From J061 sp003695725 [NCBI: Candidatus Schekmanbacteria bacterium] (GTDB lineage Bacteria > Schekmanbacteria > GWA2-38-11): DNA of 9,434 nt. Position numbers and translations under genes: made by a program. Every line of letters starts with the position of its first letter. Position 1 is the stretch's first letter. Where the stretch lies: assembly GCA_003695725.1 (NCBI GenBank), contig RFHX01000300.1:1-9434 (forward strand), read 5' to 3'. The notes under the pieces were generated by a model. The model did no database searches. It was not told where the DNA came from and saw nothing but the letters and a program-made list of their open reading frames with translations. Positions 1 to 6,928 of the stretch are shown here, one piece after another.

Positions 1-725
1 ATGACTGCCTTTACATAATAATCCGTTAATTTTCCTGTCAATCTTTTGATTATATAATCAAGCTCCTTGATTTCTTTTTTATAAAAATAATATTTATGAA
101 GAACTGCTGCTCTTTTTTTAAGGGTAGAAATGAAAAACTTGTCTCTTATCTCATCAACTTTGTAATAATCCTTCTTCAATATCTCTTCTGCCATATCAGA
201 TGCATATGAATAAGGATATTCTTTCCATATTTCTAAATAGTATTTTTTTGCATCATTCTTTCGACCCATTTTGTAAAGTGCAGTTGCCATATTGAAAATG
301 GCGTCGATTTTTTTGTTGAGATTTTTAGATAAACGAAGATATTCAGAATAGAATGCAACTGCCTCCTTATATTCTTGCCTCTTGAAATACATATCAGCAA
401 ATTCAAAGAGGATTTCTTCAAACCAACGGCTTTCTTTATGTCTCATTCTGAAAATTCTTTCAATTTTTTTACAGCTCGACAGATTATCTCTCTTCTTTGC
501 AATCAAAAAAAGTTGATAGTAAGCATAATCAGCAATTATTCTATCCTCTGCAATAGCCCTAATAAATGAAGCCGATGCCTTTCTTTCTTCACCTTCTTCA
601 AGATATTTATGCCCTAATGCATAATAATCTGGCTGTGATGCATAAAGCGGCGAAATCATAGAAAAGAAAATCCAAAGAGCGCAGAAAATCTTCTTGCAAT
701 TTATTTTTATCAGGAATTTTCTCAT
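1..725 (-). CDS. Secreted TPR-like protein, probable N-terminal part of an Slt70-type lytic transglycosylase (partial)
   Basis: This reading frame stays open from the ATG at 725 to the left edge, giving 241 codons without a stop; the C-terminus is missing. Residues 1-29 form a signal peptide: basic start (MRKFLIKINCKK), hydrophobic core (IFCALWIFFSMI) and an LYA-S cleavage site. The rest is helical and TPR-like. Two helix-turn-helix units are clearest at about 105-134 (FADMYFKRQEYKEAVAFYSE) and 140-172 (ATALYKMGRKNDAKKYY, then EYPYSYASDMAEEIL). The pattern of short Tyr/Ala/Leu helices ending in a YP-S-A-A-E stretch is typical of the superhelical N-terminal region of soluble lytic murein transglycosylases, which cleave peptidoglycan glycan strands in the periplasm. 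The catalytic domain would lie outside the window, so a plain TPR lipoprotein-like or BamD/YbgF-like protein remains possible. It starts 25 bp after guaA and is the last visible gene of the operon. No good Shine-Dalgarno sequence precedes the ATG. Confidence 0.72.
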   Translation of the reverse strand, partial: MRKFLIKINCKKIFCALWIFFSMISPLYASQPDYYALGHKYLEEGEERKASASFIRAIAEDRIIADYAYYQLFLIAKKRDNLSSCKKIERIFRMRHKESRWFEEILFEFADMYFKRQEYKEAVAFYSEYLRLSKNLNKKIDAIFNMATALYKMGRKNDAKKYYLEIWKEYPYSYASDMAEEILKKDYYKVDEIRDKFFISTLKKRAAVLHKYYFYKKEIKELDYIIKRLTGKLTDYYVKAV

Positions 726-738
726 ATAAAAACGGAGT

Positions 739-778
739 GCCGCCAAAAGTTTATTCCCATTCAATCGTGCTTGGCGGC
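739..778 (-). terminator. Inverted repeat spanning the guaA stop, possible attenuator or weak terminator
   Basis: GCCGCCAA (739-746) and TTGGCGGC (771-778) form a perfect 8-bp GC-rich inverted repeat with a 24-nt loop that contains the guaA stop codon. In the minus-strand transcript the stem is followed after six bases (ACTCCG) by five U residues, just before the start of the next gene. The upstream arm encodes the conserved KPPS of the GuaA C-terminus; the downstream arm is non-coding. It could partly terminate transcription, stabilise the guaA message, or limit expression of the last gene. The long loop and short U-run make it a weak terminator at best. Confidence 0.35.
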
Positions 779-2307
779 TTCGAACTTATGTCATAAACAA
801 CTCTATTTACGCCTCTTACTTCATTGATTATTCGATTTGATATTTTTTCCAAAAGTTCATGCGGAAGCTTGACCCAGTCAGCAGTCATTCCATCGAGACT
901 CTCTACAGCTCTGACAGCCACGACATTTTCATAAGTCCTTTCATCCCCCATTATACCCACAGTTTTGACAGGAAGAAGGACTGCAAAGGACTGCCATATT
1001 TTTTTATAAAGGTCTGCTTTTTTAATTTCTTCAACAACTATACTGTCTGCTTCGCGGAGAATATTCAATCTTTCAGGAGTAACTTCACCGATAATTCTTA
1101 TAGCAAGTCCCGGTCCGGGAAATGGCTGTCTATATATTACATCTTCTGGTAATCCTAATGACTTTCCAACTAATCTGACTTCATCTTTGAAAAGTTCTCT
1201 AAAAGGTTCAATCAATTTAAAATTAAATTTTTCGGGCAACCCACCAACATTGTGATGGCTTTTTATAGTGGCAGAAGGTCCGTTGCAGGAAACACTTTCA
1301 ATTACATCAGGGTATAGAGTGCCCTGTGCCAAATATTCGAAACCGCCCAATTTTTCAGCTTCTTTCTCAAAAACCTTTATAAAATGGTTGCCTATGATTT
1401 TTCTCTTTTTTTCAGGATCTGTTACTCCTTTCAACAAATCAAGAAATTCTTTCTCTGCATTGACATAGGAAAGATTGATGTCAAAATGGTTCTTGAATGT
1501 GGAAACTACCTTTTCGGCTTCACCTTTACGAAGTACTCCGTTATTTACAAAGATGCAATGGAGGCGATGTCCAACTGCTTTATTTATCAAAACCGAGGCA
1601 ACTGACGAATCAACTCCACCGCTCAATGCAAGGAGGACTTTTCCATTACCAACAGTCCTTCTTATTTCCTCTACTTTCTGCTCGACAAATGAGCCCATAT
1701 CCCAGAGCCCATTGCATTTACAGATGTGAAATAGGAAATTGCTCAATATTTCCTTCCCTTTTACTGTATGCGCAACTTCAGGATGGAACTGAAGTCCATA
1801 AAATTCCTTGTTTATGTGTTTTGCAGAAGCATTTTTGCAGTTTTCCGTTATAGCGATTCTTTTAAATGATTCTGGGAGCTCTTCAACATAGTCACCATGA
1901 CTCATCCAGACAATCCTTTTTTCTTCATCGAGCTCTTTTATCCCTTCAAATATTGGGTCATCATTCAAAACATTTATGACTGCTCTGCCGTATTCTCTTT
2001 TTGGAGATTCGCTCACCTTTCCTCCAAAGTGACGCGACATAAGTTGAAAACCATAGCATATTCCAAGAACAGGGATACCCAGATCGAATATTTTTTCATC
2101 ACACTGCGGAGATTGATTCTCTCTTACACTTGCAGGACCGCCTGACAGAACGATCCCTTTGGGAGAAAAATCAATAATTTTTTCTATGCTTGTATTATAT
2201 GGATGTATCTCACAATACACCTTCAGCTCCCTGATTTTGCGCGCAATGAGTTGTGTATATTGGGAGCCAAAATCAAGAATCAATATCTTTTCTTTGTCCC
2301 AACTCAT
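751..2307 (-). CDS. guaA: GMP synthase (glutamine-hydrolysing)
   Basis: Cytoplasmic enzyme that converts XMP, ATP and glutamine to GMP, the last step of guanine nucleotide synthesis. All parts of the usual single-chain enzyme are present in 518 residues. The class I glutamine amidotransferase domain spans about 7-195, with nucleophile Cys84 in GICYGFQ and His175/Glu177 in FHPEV. The ATP pyrophosphatase domain follows, with the P-loop LSGGVDSS at 228-235. The C-terminal dimerisation/XMP-binding domain carries [11 protein letters not shown] (394-404) and the characteristic end KPPSTIEWE. No catalytic residue is missing. The ATG at 2307 has AAGGA just upstream, overlapping the stop codon of the preceding guaB3 gene six bases away, which suggests translational coupling. 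Position directly after GuaB3 places the two consecutive GMP-pathway enzymes together. Confidence 0.98.
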   Translation of the reverse strand: MSWDKEKILILDFGSQYTQLIARKIRELKVYCEIHPYNTSIEKIIDFSPKGIVLSGGPASVRENQSPQCDEKIFDLGIPVLGICYGFQLMSRHFGGKVSESPKREYGRAVINVLNDDPIFEGIKELDEEKRIVWMSHGDYVEELPESFKRIAITENCKNASAKHINKEFYGLQFHPEVAHTVKGKEILSNFLFHICKCNGLWDMGSFVEQKVEEIRRTVGNGKVLLALSGGVDSSVASVLINKAVGHRLHCIFVNNGVLRKGEAEKVVSTFKNHFDINLSYVNAEKEFLDLLKGVTDPEKKRKIIGNHFIKVFEKEAEKLGGFEYLAQGTLYPDVIESVSCNGPSATIKSHHNVGGLPEKFNFKLIEPFRELFKDEVRLVGKSLGLPEDVIYRQPFPGPGLAIRIIGEVTPERLNILREADSIVVEEIKKADLYKKIWQSFAVLLPVKTVGIMGDERTYENVVAVRAVESLDGMTADWVKLPHELLEKISNRIINEVRGVNRVVYDISSKPPSTIEWE

Positions 2308-2313
2308 TGTTCC

Positions 2314-3474
2314 TTATTTTCCCATCCCAACCTTCTGCGCTTGCTGAAAAATTTTTCCTTCTGTTTTTATTGCAGGAGCAATGATTATTTCTGTTTCCTG
2401 CATCTCTTTGATAGTCCTTGCTCCGCAATTTCCCATCGATGTTTGAAGAGCACCAACCAAATTTTGAGAGCCGTCATCGTACTCTGCAGGTCCAAAAAGA
2501 ATCTGTTTCAAGCTTCCTGTCGTTGATACCTTTATCCGTGTTCCTCGCGGAAGATTTGCGTGTGGAGTTGCCATCCCCCAATGATAACCTCTACCGGGTG
2601 CTTCTTTAGCTTTCGCAAATGATGAACCAATCATTACAGCATCTGCCCCGCAGGCAATTGCTTTGCAAATGTCTCCACCGGAACTCATTCCGCCATCGGT
2701 TATGATTGGCACATATCTTCCTGTTTTTTTATAGTATGCATCTCTTGCGGCCGCGCAATCACATGTAGCAGTAACCTGCGGCACGCCTATTCCAAGTACA
2801 CCTCTTGTTGTACATGCCGCACCTGGACCAATGCCAACCAACACTGCATCTATTCCCGTTTCCATCAATTCGAAGGTGGCTTTGAAAGTAACTGTATTTC
2901 CTACAATTATGGGGATTTTCATCGTCTTGCAAAGTTTCCTAAAATCCACTACTTCATATTCAGACGAGATGTGCCTAACAGTTGTTACAGTTGACTGGAC
3001 AACAAAAATATCTGCACCTGCTTCTTCTGCTATTTTTCCGAACCTTTCAGCTTTTTGTGGAATTGCTGAAACAGCGGCAATAACTCCTGCATCTTTGATT
3101 TCCTTAATCCTTTTGCTGATTAGCTCTTCTTTTATTGGTTCAAGATATATTGACTGGACAAGCTTAGTTGCTTCTTCATTTGTAGCATTAGCTATTTGGT
3201 CTAAAATCTCGTCAGGATTTTCATATCTCGTCTGAATTCCCTCTAAATTTAAAACTGCCAATCCTCCATTCTTGCCCATTTCTATAGCAAATTTTGTATC
3301 CACAACGCCGTCCATTGCCGCCGCCAATATGGGTATATCAAATTTCATATCCCGCAAAGTCCAGCTTATATCGACCTCATTGGGATTGATTGTCACATCC
3401 CCCGGCACAAGCGCAATTTCATCAAATCCATAGCAAACTCGAGCTTTCCTGTTTATTCCTATCCACATTCCCAT
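2314..3474 (-). CDS. guaB3: GuaB3-type IMP dehydrogenase family protein (no CBS domains)
   Basis: A 386-residue TIM-barrel protein of the IMP dehydrogenase/GMP reductase family, probably oxidising IMP to XMP with NAD. It is about 100 residues shorter than canonical GuaB (near 490) because the CBS pair that normally interrupts the barrel is absent. The catalytic loop is GIGPGAACTTRG (214-225) with candidate nucleophile Cys221. The IMP phosphate-binding part is seen as ITDGGMSSGGDICKA (258-272) and DAVMIGSSFAK (278-288). The start (GFDEIALVPG) and overall length fit the GuaB3 subfamily (IMPDH-related 2) known from cyanobacteria and actinobacteria. As I recall, the cyanobacterial member is reported to be an IMP dehydrogenase and the actinobacterial role is unsettled. 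The immediately following guaA supports IMP dehydrogenase activity here. The first Met (3474) is chosen because GGGAGG lies ten bases upstream; Met3 would be too far from it. Confidence 0.9.
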   Translation of the reverse strand: MGMWIGINRKARVCYGFDEIALVPGDVTINPNEVDISWTLRDMKFDIPILAAAMDGVVDTKFAIEMGKNGGLAVLNLEGIQTRYENPDEILDQIANATNEEATKLVQSIYLEPIKEELISKRIKEIKDAGVIAAVSAIPQKAERFGKIAEEAGADIFVVQSTVTTVRHISSEYEVVDFRKLCKTMKIPIIVGNTVTFKATFELMETGIDAVLVGIGPGAACTTRGVLGIGVPQVTATCDCAAARDAYYKKTGRYVPIITDGGMSSGGDICKAIACGADAVMIGSSFAKAKEAPGRGYHWGMATPHANLPRGTRIKVSTTGSLKQILFGPAEYDDGSQNLVGALQTSMGNCGARTIKEMQETEIIIAPAIKTEGKIFQQAQKVGMGK

Positions 3475-3484
3475 AACAAATTAA

Positions 3485-3491
3485 CCTCCCT
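3485..3491 (-). promoter_or_regulatory. Strong Shine-Dalgarno sequence for guaB3
   Basis: The minus strand reads AGGGAGG ten bases before the ATG at 3474. It is the best ribosome binding site in the operon and selects the first of the two nearby Met codons (Met1 over Met3). It falls in the 24-bp gap after the pseudouridine synthase gene. Confidence 0.75.
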
Positions 3492-3498
3492 GAGTATT

Positions 3499-4242
3499 TT
3501 ATTTTTTATTTCTTGAACATTTTTTCTTCAAAATATTGACTTCTTTCATTTCTTCTGCTGTAAATTTTCTATATTCTCCTTTGGGAAGTGTTCCCAGCTC
3601 AAAAGGTCCATACTTTATCCTTTTCAGACGCACAACTGTATATCCAAGTTTTTCGAAGATTCTTCGCACCTCCCTATTTTTTCCTGTCCTCAATGTTACA
3701 CGCAGCCATGTATTCGAATTTGTCTCCTTCAAAATTTCTATAATTGGTTTTGATATATACCCTTTTTCTAACTTTACTGCATTAATTTTTCTTCTTTTTA
3801 TTTTCTCATCAAGAAAGCCTTGTATCTTTACATCGTAAACTCTTTCAATGCCATTTGCCGCATCAGTAAGGATTTTACAAAAGTCCCCATCATTTGTTAG
3901 AATTAAAAGCCCCTCTGAATTATAATCAAGCCGCCCTACCGGGAACAATCGTTTGTCCGTGTCAAAGTAATCGATTACAGTTTTTCTTCCTTTCTCATCC
4001 TCTAATGAAGTAATTACCCCCTGCGGCTTATTGAAAAGATAATATTCCTTCTTTGCAGATGGCTTGATCTTTATTAATTTTCCATCGACTCTAATATGGT
4101 CAACTGAGGGATCAGCTTTTGTGCCTAACTGTGTAACAATCTTTCCATTAACCTTTACTCTCCCCTCCATTATCAGGGATTCCGCTTTCCTGCGCGACAC
4201 TATCCCCGCTTCCGCTATTATTTTCTGTAGTCTCACCTTCAT
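3499..4242 (-). CDS. rluB: 23S rRNA pseudouridine synthase, RluB/RsuA family
   Basis: Isomerises a specific uridine of ribosomal RNA to pseudouridine. The 247 residues hold an N-terminal S4 RNA-binding domain (about 1-60, RLQKIIAEAGIVSRRKAE), then the RsuA/RluB/RluE/RluF catalytic domain. The catalytic aspartate is Asp106 in PVGRLDYNSEGLLILTNDG, and the distal motif is LRTGKNREVRRIFEKLGY (184-201). RluB, acting on helix 89-90 region of 23S rRNA, is favoured over RsuA because scpB-rluB adjacency is common; the exact target is inferred. The frame is open to a TTG at 4299, but the S4 domain begins at the ATG at 4242, so that start is preferred. Even so it overlaps scpB by 95 bp in another frame. 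The tail KKKCSRNKK is basic. No clear Shine-Dalgarno precedes the start. Confidence 0.9.
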   Translation of the reverse strand: MKVRLQKIIAEAGIVSRRKAESLIMEGRVKVNGKIVTQLGTKADPSVDHIRVDGKLIKIKPSAKKEYYLFNKPQGVITSLEDEKGRKTVIDYFDTDKRLFPVGRLDYNSEGLLILTNDGDFCKILTDAANGIERVYDVKIQGFLDEKIKRRKINAVKLEKGYISKPIIEILKETNSNTWLRVTLRTGKNREVRRIFEKLGYTVVRLKRIKYGPFELGTLPKGEYRKFTAEEMKEVNILKKKCSRNKK

Positions 4243-4837
4243 TTTCTTCTTCGCCTTTGTTAGTTTCTTCCGACTGACTGTCTGACAAATCAAAGCCAAG
4301 CTCTGAAAACTCTTTTAAAGTTGGCAAAGAGGATAAATCCTTTAAGCCAAATAGTTCTAAAAATGTTTTTGTCGTACCATACATTATGGGGCGTCCGGGC
4401 GCTTCCTTTTTCCCAAGTATCTTTATCAGGTCTCTTTCCAAAAGAGTTTTCAATGTACCTCCAATGTTGACGCCTCTAATCTGTTCAATTTCTGCTTTTG
4501 TAATTGGCTGTTTATATGCTATTACTGCAAGTGTTTCAAGTGCTGGAATAGAAAGTCGCACTTTTTTTCTTGTTGTATAAAGTTCAGATATCCATTTCGA
4601 AAACTCTGTGCGGGTTTTCATCTTAAATCCGCCTGCAACCTCAATGATTTCCATTCCTCTTCCATTTTTGTCATAATCTTCTATAAGCTCATATACTGCT
4701 TCTTTTATGAGAGCTTTTTCTGCTTTCACGATTTCGACCATTTTATTAATTGTCAAGGGCTCTTCTGACACAAAAATCAAGGCTTCAATGATAGGTTTCA
4801 ATGATTCAACTGTAAATGATAAATATTTCTGCTGCAT
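4148..4837 (-). CDS. scpB: Segregation and condensation protein B (ScpB)
   Basis: Kleisin-associated winged-helix subunit of the Smc-ScpA-ScpB condensin, which compacts and segregates chromosomes. The first winged-helix domain spans about 10-88 (PIIEALIFVSEEPLTINKM). The second spans about 95-170 and contains the family signature PALETLAVIAYKQPITKAEI, RGVNIGGTLKTLLERDLI and APGRPIMYGTTKTFLELFGL. After the usual family end (DLSSLP, about residue 172) there is a long acidic Ser/Glu/Gly/Asn-rich tail (184-229). Residues 199-229 are encoded inside the start of the pseudouridine synthase gene. AAAGGTGA four bases before the ATG is a good ribosome binding site. It starts 16 bp after mraY. The usual partner scpA is not in the window. 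Confidence 0.95.
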   Translation of the reverse strand: MQQKYLSFTVESLKPIIEALIFVSEEPLTINKMVEIVKAEKALIKEAVYELIEDYDKNGRGMEIIEVAGGFKMKTRTEFSKWISELYTTRKKVRLSIPALETLAVIAYKQPITKAEIEQIRGVNIGGTLKTLLERDLIKILGKKEAPGRPIMYGTTKTFLELFGLKDLSSLPTLKEFSELGFDLSDSQSEETNKGEEENEGETTENNSGSGDSVAQESGIPDNGGESKG

Positions 4838-4853
4838 TTATTCACCTTTCTTT

Positions 4854-5954
4854 TTATCTGATTTTTAAAGTGCTTAAAGCTATTAATGCAAAAATAGCCG
4901 ATATAATCCAAAACCTTATAACAACTTTTGGCTCTGCGATACCTCTTTTTTGAAAAGAATGGTGTATCGGCGCCATCAAAAAAAGTCTTCTACCAATATA
5001 GTTTATAAACACCATTTGAATAAAGACTGACGCTGCTTCTGCAACAAAAACAATTCCTGCTATTATGAATAAAAATTCTTGTTTTATGAGTACAGCAATT
5101 GTCCCTAACACTCCTCCAATCATCATCGAACCGGTATCTCCCATAAAAACTTGTGCTGGATATGAATTAAACCATAAAAAACCAATTCCTGCACCAATAA
5201 AAGCTGCTGAAAAAACTGCCAATTCACCGGCGCCATTAAGAAATTCAAATTGAAAGTATTTTGCCAATTTAAGATTGCTCAACACATATGCAAAAACTCC
5301 AAAGACCATAGCTGTTAATATTGAAGGGCCAATAGCAAGCCCATCGAGTCCATCAGCAAAATTGACTGCATTAGAAGTTGCCATAATAACAAAAATAACA
5401 AAGGGGACATAGAGCCATCCAATATCTACCGAATATTTATAAAATGGGAAATTTATGTGCGTTGCCTTGTCCATACCAACTGGAGATAAAGGAGAAACCA
5501 TTATCAAAGCAAGAATCAATCCAAAGGATGCCTGCCAAAATATTTTTTCTTTCTTGCTCATACCATCTTTTCTGCCTTCTCTTACTTTAATCAGATCATC
5601 TTTGATTCCGAGGGCTGAAAACCACACCGTAGCAGCTATGATTATTTGCGTATACATATTGAAAAGGTTGCACCATAAGATTGCAGGAAGAATCATAGAA
5701 ATAATAATCAACAATCCTCCCATTGTTGGTGTTCCCTCTTTCGATGAGGGATTAATTAGTTCAATCTCCTCTCTTGGAATATCTTTCAGCGATTTTCTTC
5801 TCAAAAATCTGATTATCGAAGGACCTGTTAAAATTGCAATTATAAAAGCTGTCACCATTGCGTAAATGATCCTAAATGTAAGATACCTGAAAAGACGGAG
5901 AAATGAAAAAATGCTTTCAGGATCATAAAAATATTTATAAAGCAGATAGAGCAC
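4854..5954 (-). CDS. mraY: Phospho-N-acetylmuramoyl-pentapeptide transferase (MraY)
   Basis: Integral membrane enzyme that transfers phospho-MurNAc-pentapeptide from UDP to undecaprenyl phosphate, forming lipid I at the inner face of the cytoplasmic membrane. At 366 residues it has normal length with about ten hydrophobic segments. Hallmarks: KEGTPTMGG (72-80); the aspartate pair Asp119-Asp120 in KDDLIKV; NAVNFADGLDGLA (195-207); FMGDTGS (270-276) with Asp273; and MAPIHHSF (327-334). The last motif is normally HHH, but the third His is Ser333 here. The C-terminus (PKVVIRFW..STLKIR) is close to E. coli MraY. The start codon is GTG at 5954, abutting the TAA of the HEAT gene, with AAGGAGAG just upstream; the N-terminal sequence MLYLLYKYF fits the family start. 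It stands outside a mur/fts (dcw) cluster. Confidence 0.97.
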   Translation of the reverse strand: MLYLLYKYFYDPESIFSFLRLFRYLTFRIIYAMVTAFIIAILTGPSIIRFLRRKSLKDIPREEIELINPSSKEGTPTMGGLLIIISMILPAILWCNLFNMYTQIIIAATVWFSALGIKDDLIKVREGRKDGMSKKEKIFWQASFGLILALIMVSPLSPVGMDKATHINFPFYKYSVDIGWLYVPFVIFVIMATSNAVNFADGLDGLAIGPSILTAMVFGVFAYVLSNLKLAKYFQFEFLNGAGELAVFSAAFIGAGIGFLWFNSYPAQVFMGDTGSMMIGGVLGTIAVLIKQEFLFIIAGIVFVAEAASVFIQMVFINYIGRRLFLMAPIHHSFQKRGIAEPKVVIRFWIISAIFALIALSTLKIR

Positions 5955-6725
5955 TTAGCTCTCCTTACTTTTTTTAATTATTTCAGAAAAAATTTCTTTT
6001 AATGGGAATATTGGCTTGAATGACTCACATGTAAGGTCCAATTTCTCAACCTTCTTTTTAAGTATTTCAGGGATTTTGTCCATTTTTTTCAATGAATTTA
6101 GTGCAGCAGCCCTCACAACCCAAGACTCATCATCGAGAAGTATGCCCAATACACCAAGAGATGCCTCTAAATCTAAAAAATATTCCATTGATTGTGCAAT
6201 TGCTGCTCTAACTTCAAAGTTCTTTTCCTTAATTTTTTTATTATATGACAAGAAGCTATTTGAATTATCCTTATCAGAATCAAAGGGAATCAATGACTTT
6301 GAAATTACATAGAATGCCTCTTCATCGTTTTTATATAGTTTAGCAAGAGTTTTAATAGATTCAGCCCTTGTTTCCCAATATTTGTCTCCCACTGCATTTA
6401 TCAACGCTTTTTTAACATCATCTTGGGCAACTCCAATCTGACGTATTGCAATAGCTGAATTTCGCTTTACAAAGCCGACTTCATTGTCATCTAAGAGTTT
6501 TTCAACGAGTAGAGACAAATGTTTCTTTTCTCCAGCAACTCCCAACATTTTTACAGCAATATTGCGCACCTGCCAATTGCTGTTTTTTAGGTATTCCACT
6601 GCCCTTTTAGAAACAGCTTCCCTATCATAGGAATTGCCAGATGAGATTTTTTCAAGAAGCGAATCAGCTTCTTTTATAATTTTTCTGACAAGCTCTTTCT
6701 GCTTGCCTGCAAAAAGGGATAACAT
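5955..6725 (-). CDS. HEAT-repeat protein of unknown function
   Basis: A 256-residue soluble protein with no signal peptide or membrane segment. It is built of HEAT-like alpha-helical repeats marked by a recurring aromatic-x-V/T-R-x-x-A core: WQVRNIA (51-57), FVKRNSA (85-91), WETRAES (117-123), FEVRAAI (170-176) and WVVRAAA (202-208). Most repeats end in a 'LLDD' or 'VGDK' turn. Such proteins usually scaffold or bind a protein partner; no catalytic motif is visible and I do not assign a function. A linker (about 146-166, rich in Ser/Asn/Lys/Asp) splits the repeats into two blocks. It is the first gene of the long operon and its TAA stop touches the mraY start, so the two are translated together. 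The ATG at 6725 is the first possible start because a TAA lies in frame six codons upstream. It has no Shine-Dalgarno sequence and only a short predicted leader. Confidence 0.85.
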   Translation of the reverse strand: MLSLFAGKQKELVRKIIKEADSLLEKISSGNSYDREAVSKRAVEYLKNSNWQVRNIAVKMLGVAGEKKHLSLLVEKLLDDNEVGFVKRNSAIAIRQIGVAQDDVKKALINAVGDKYWETRAESIKTLAKLYKNDEEAFYVISKSLIPFDSDKDNSNSFLSYNKKIKEKNFEVRAAIAQSMEYFLDLEASLGVLGILLDDESWVVRAAALNSLKKMDKIPEILKKKVEKLDLTCESFKPIFPLKEIFSEIIKKSKES

Positions 6726-6747
6726 CAGTTTTTTGGGCTTTTAGATG

Positions 6748-6776
6748 AGTATAAATTTAAAAGTTTTCTCTGTCAA
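6748..6776 (-). promoter_or_regulatory. Sigma-70-type promoter of the HEAT-mraY-scpB-rluB-guaB3-guaA operon
   Basis: On the minus strand a perfect -35 TTGACA (6771-6776) and a near-perfect -10 TATACT (6748-6753) are separated by exactly 17 bp. The region behind the -35 is AT-rich. Transcription would start near 6741, about 15 nt before the ATG at 6725, so the leader is very short and has no ribosome binding site. No comparably good promoter was noticed further down the operon. Confidence 0.8.
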
Positions 6777-6817
6777 TTATTATTGATATGGAGAGAAAAT
6801 ATTGAAAATGAAATCAT

Positions 6818-6871
6818 CCCTTTTTCAAGGGGAATACAGCATTTTCTAATAATTTCTACACCCAAAATGCT
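6818..6871 (-). terminator. Two consecutive inverted repeats downstream of the lrp-type gene, possible terminator
   Basis: Between the regulator's stop (6929) and the operon promoter lie two hairpin-forming repeats. One is an 8-bp perfect repeat, AGCATTTT/AAAATGCT (6838-6845 and 6864-6871, 18-nt loop). The other is a compact CCCTT-GAAA-AAGGG stem (6818-6831). In the minus-strand transcript the second is followed by ATGATTTCATTTTC, only a broken U-run. They are well placed to separate the regulator transcript from the operon, but neither is a textbook intrinsic terminator. The rest of this 203-bp gap is AT-rich with no gene. Confidence 0.35.
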
Positions 6872-6928
6872 TCACAAAAGAACTATTGAGCTCAAATAAA
6901 ACATCTAAAGCAGGAAAAGAAACTTTAA

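Noticed and set aside
4243-4299. Upstream extension of the pseudouridine synthase to a TTG at 4299
   Set aside because: The added 19 residues (Lys-rich, not S4-like) precede the normal family start at the ATG at 4242 and would lengthen the scpB overlap further.
6886-6895. Palindrome TTGAGCTCAA downstream of the regulator gene
   Set aside because: A 10-bp palindrome in an AT-rich gap away from any promoter element is weak evidence for a site; it shares only TTGA/TCAA ends with the candidate operator.
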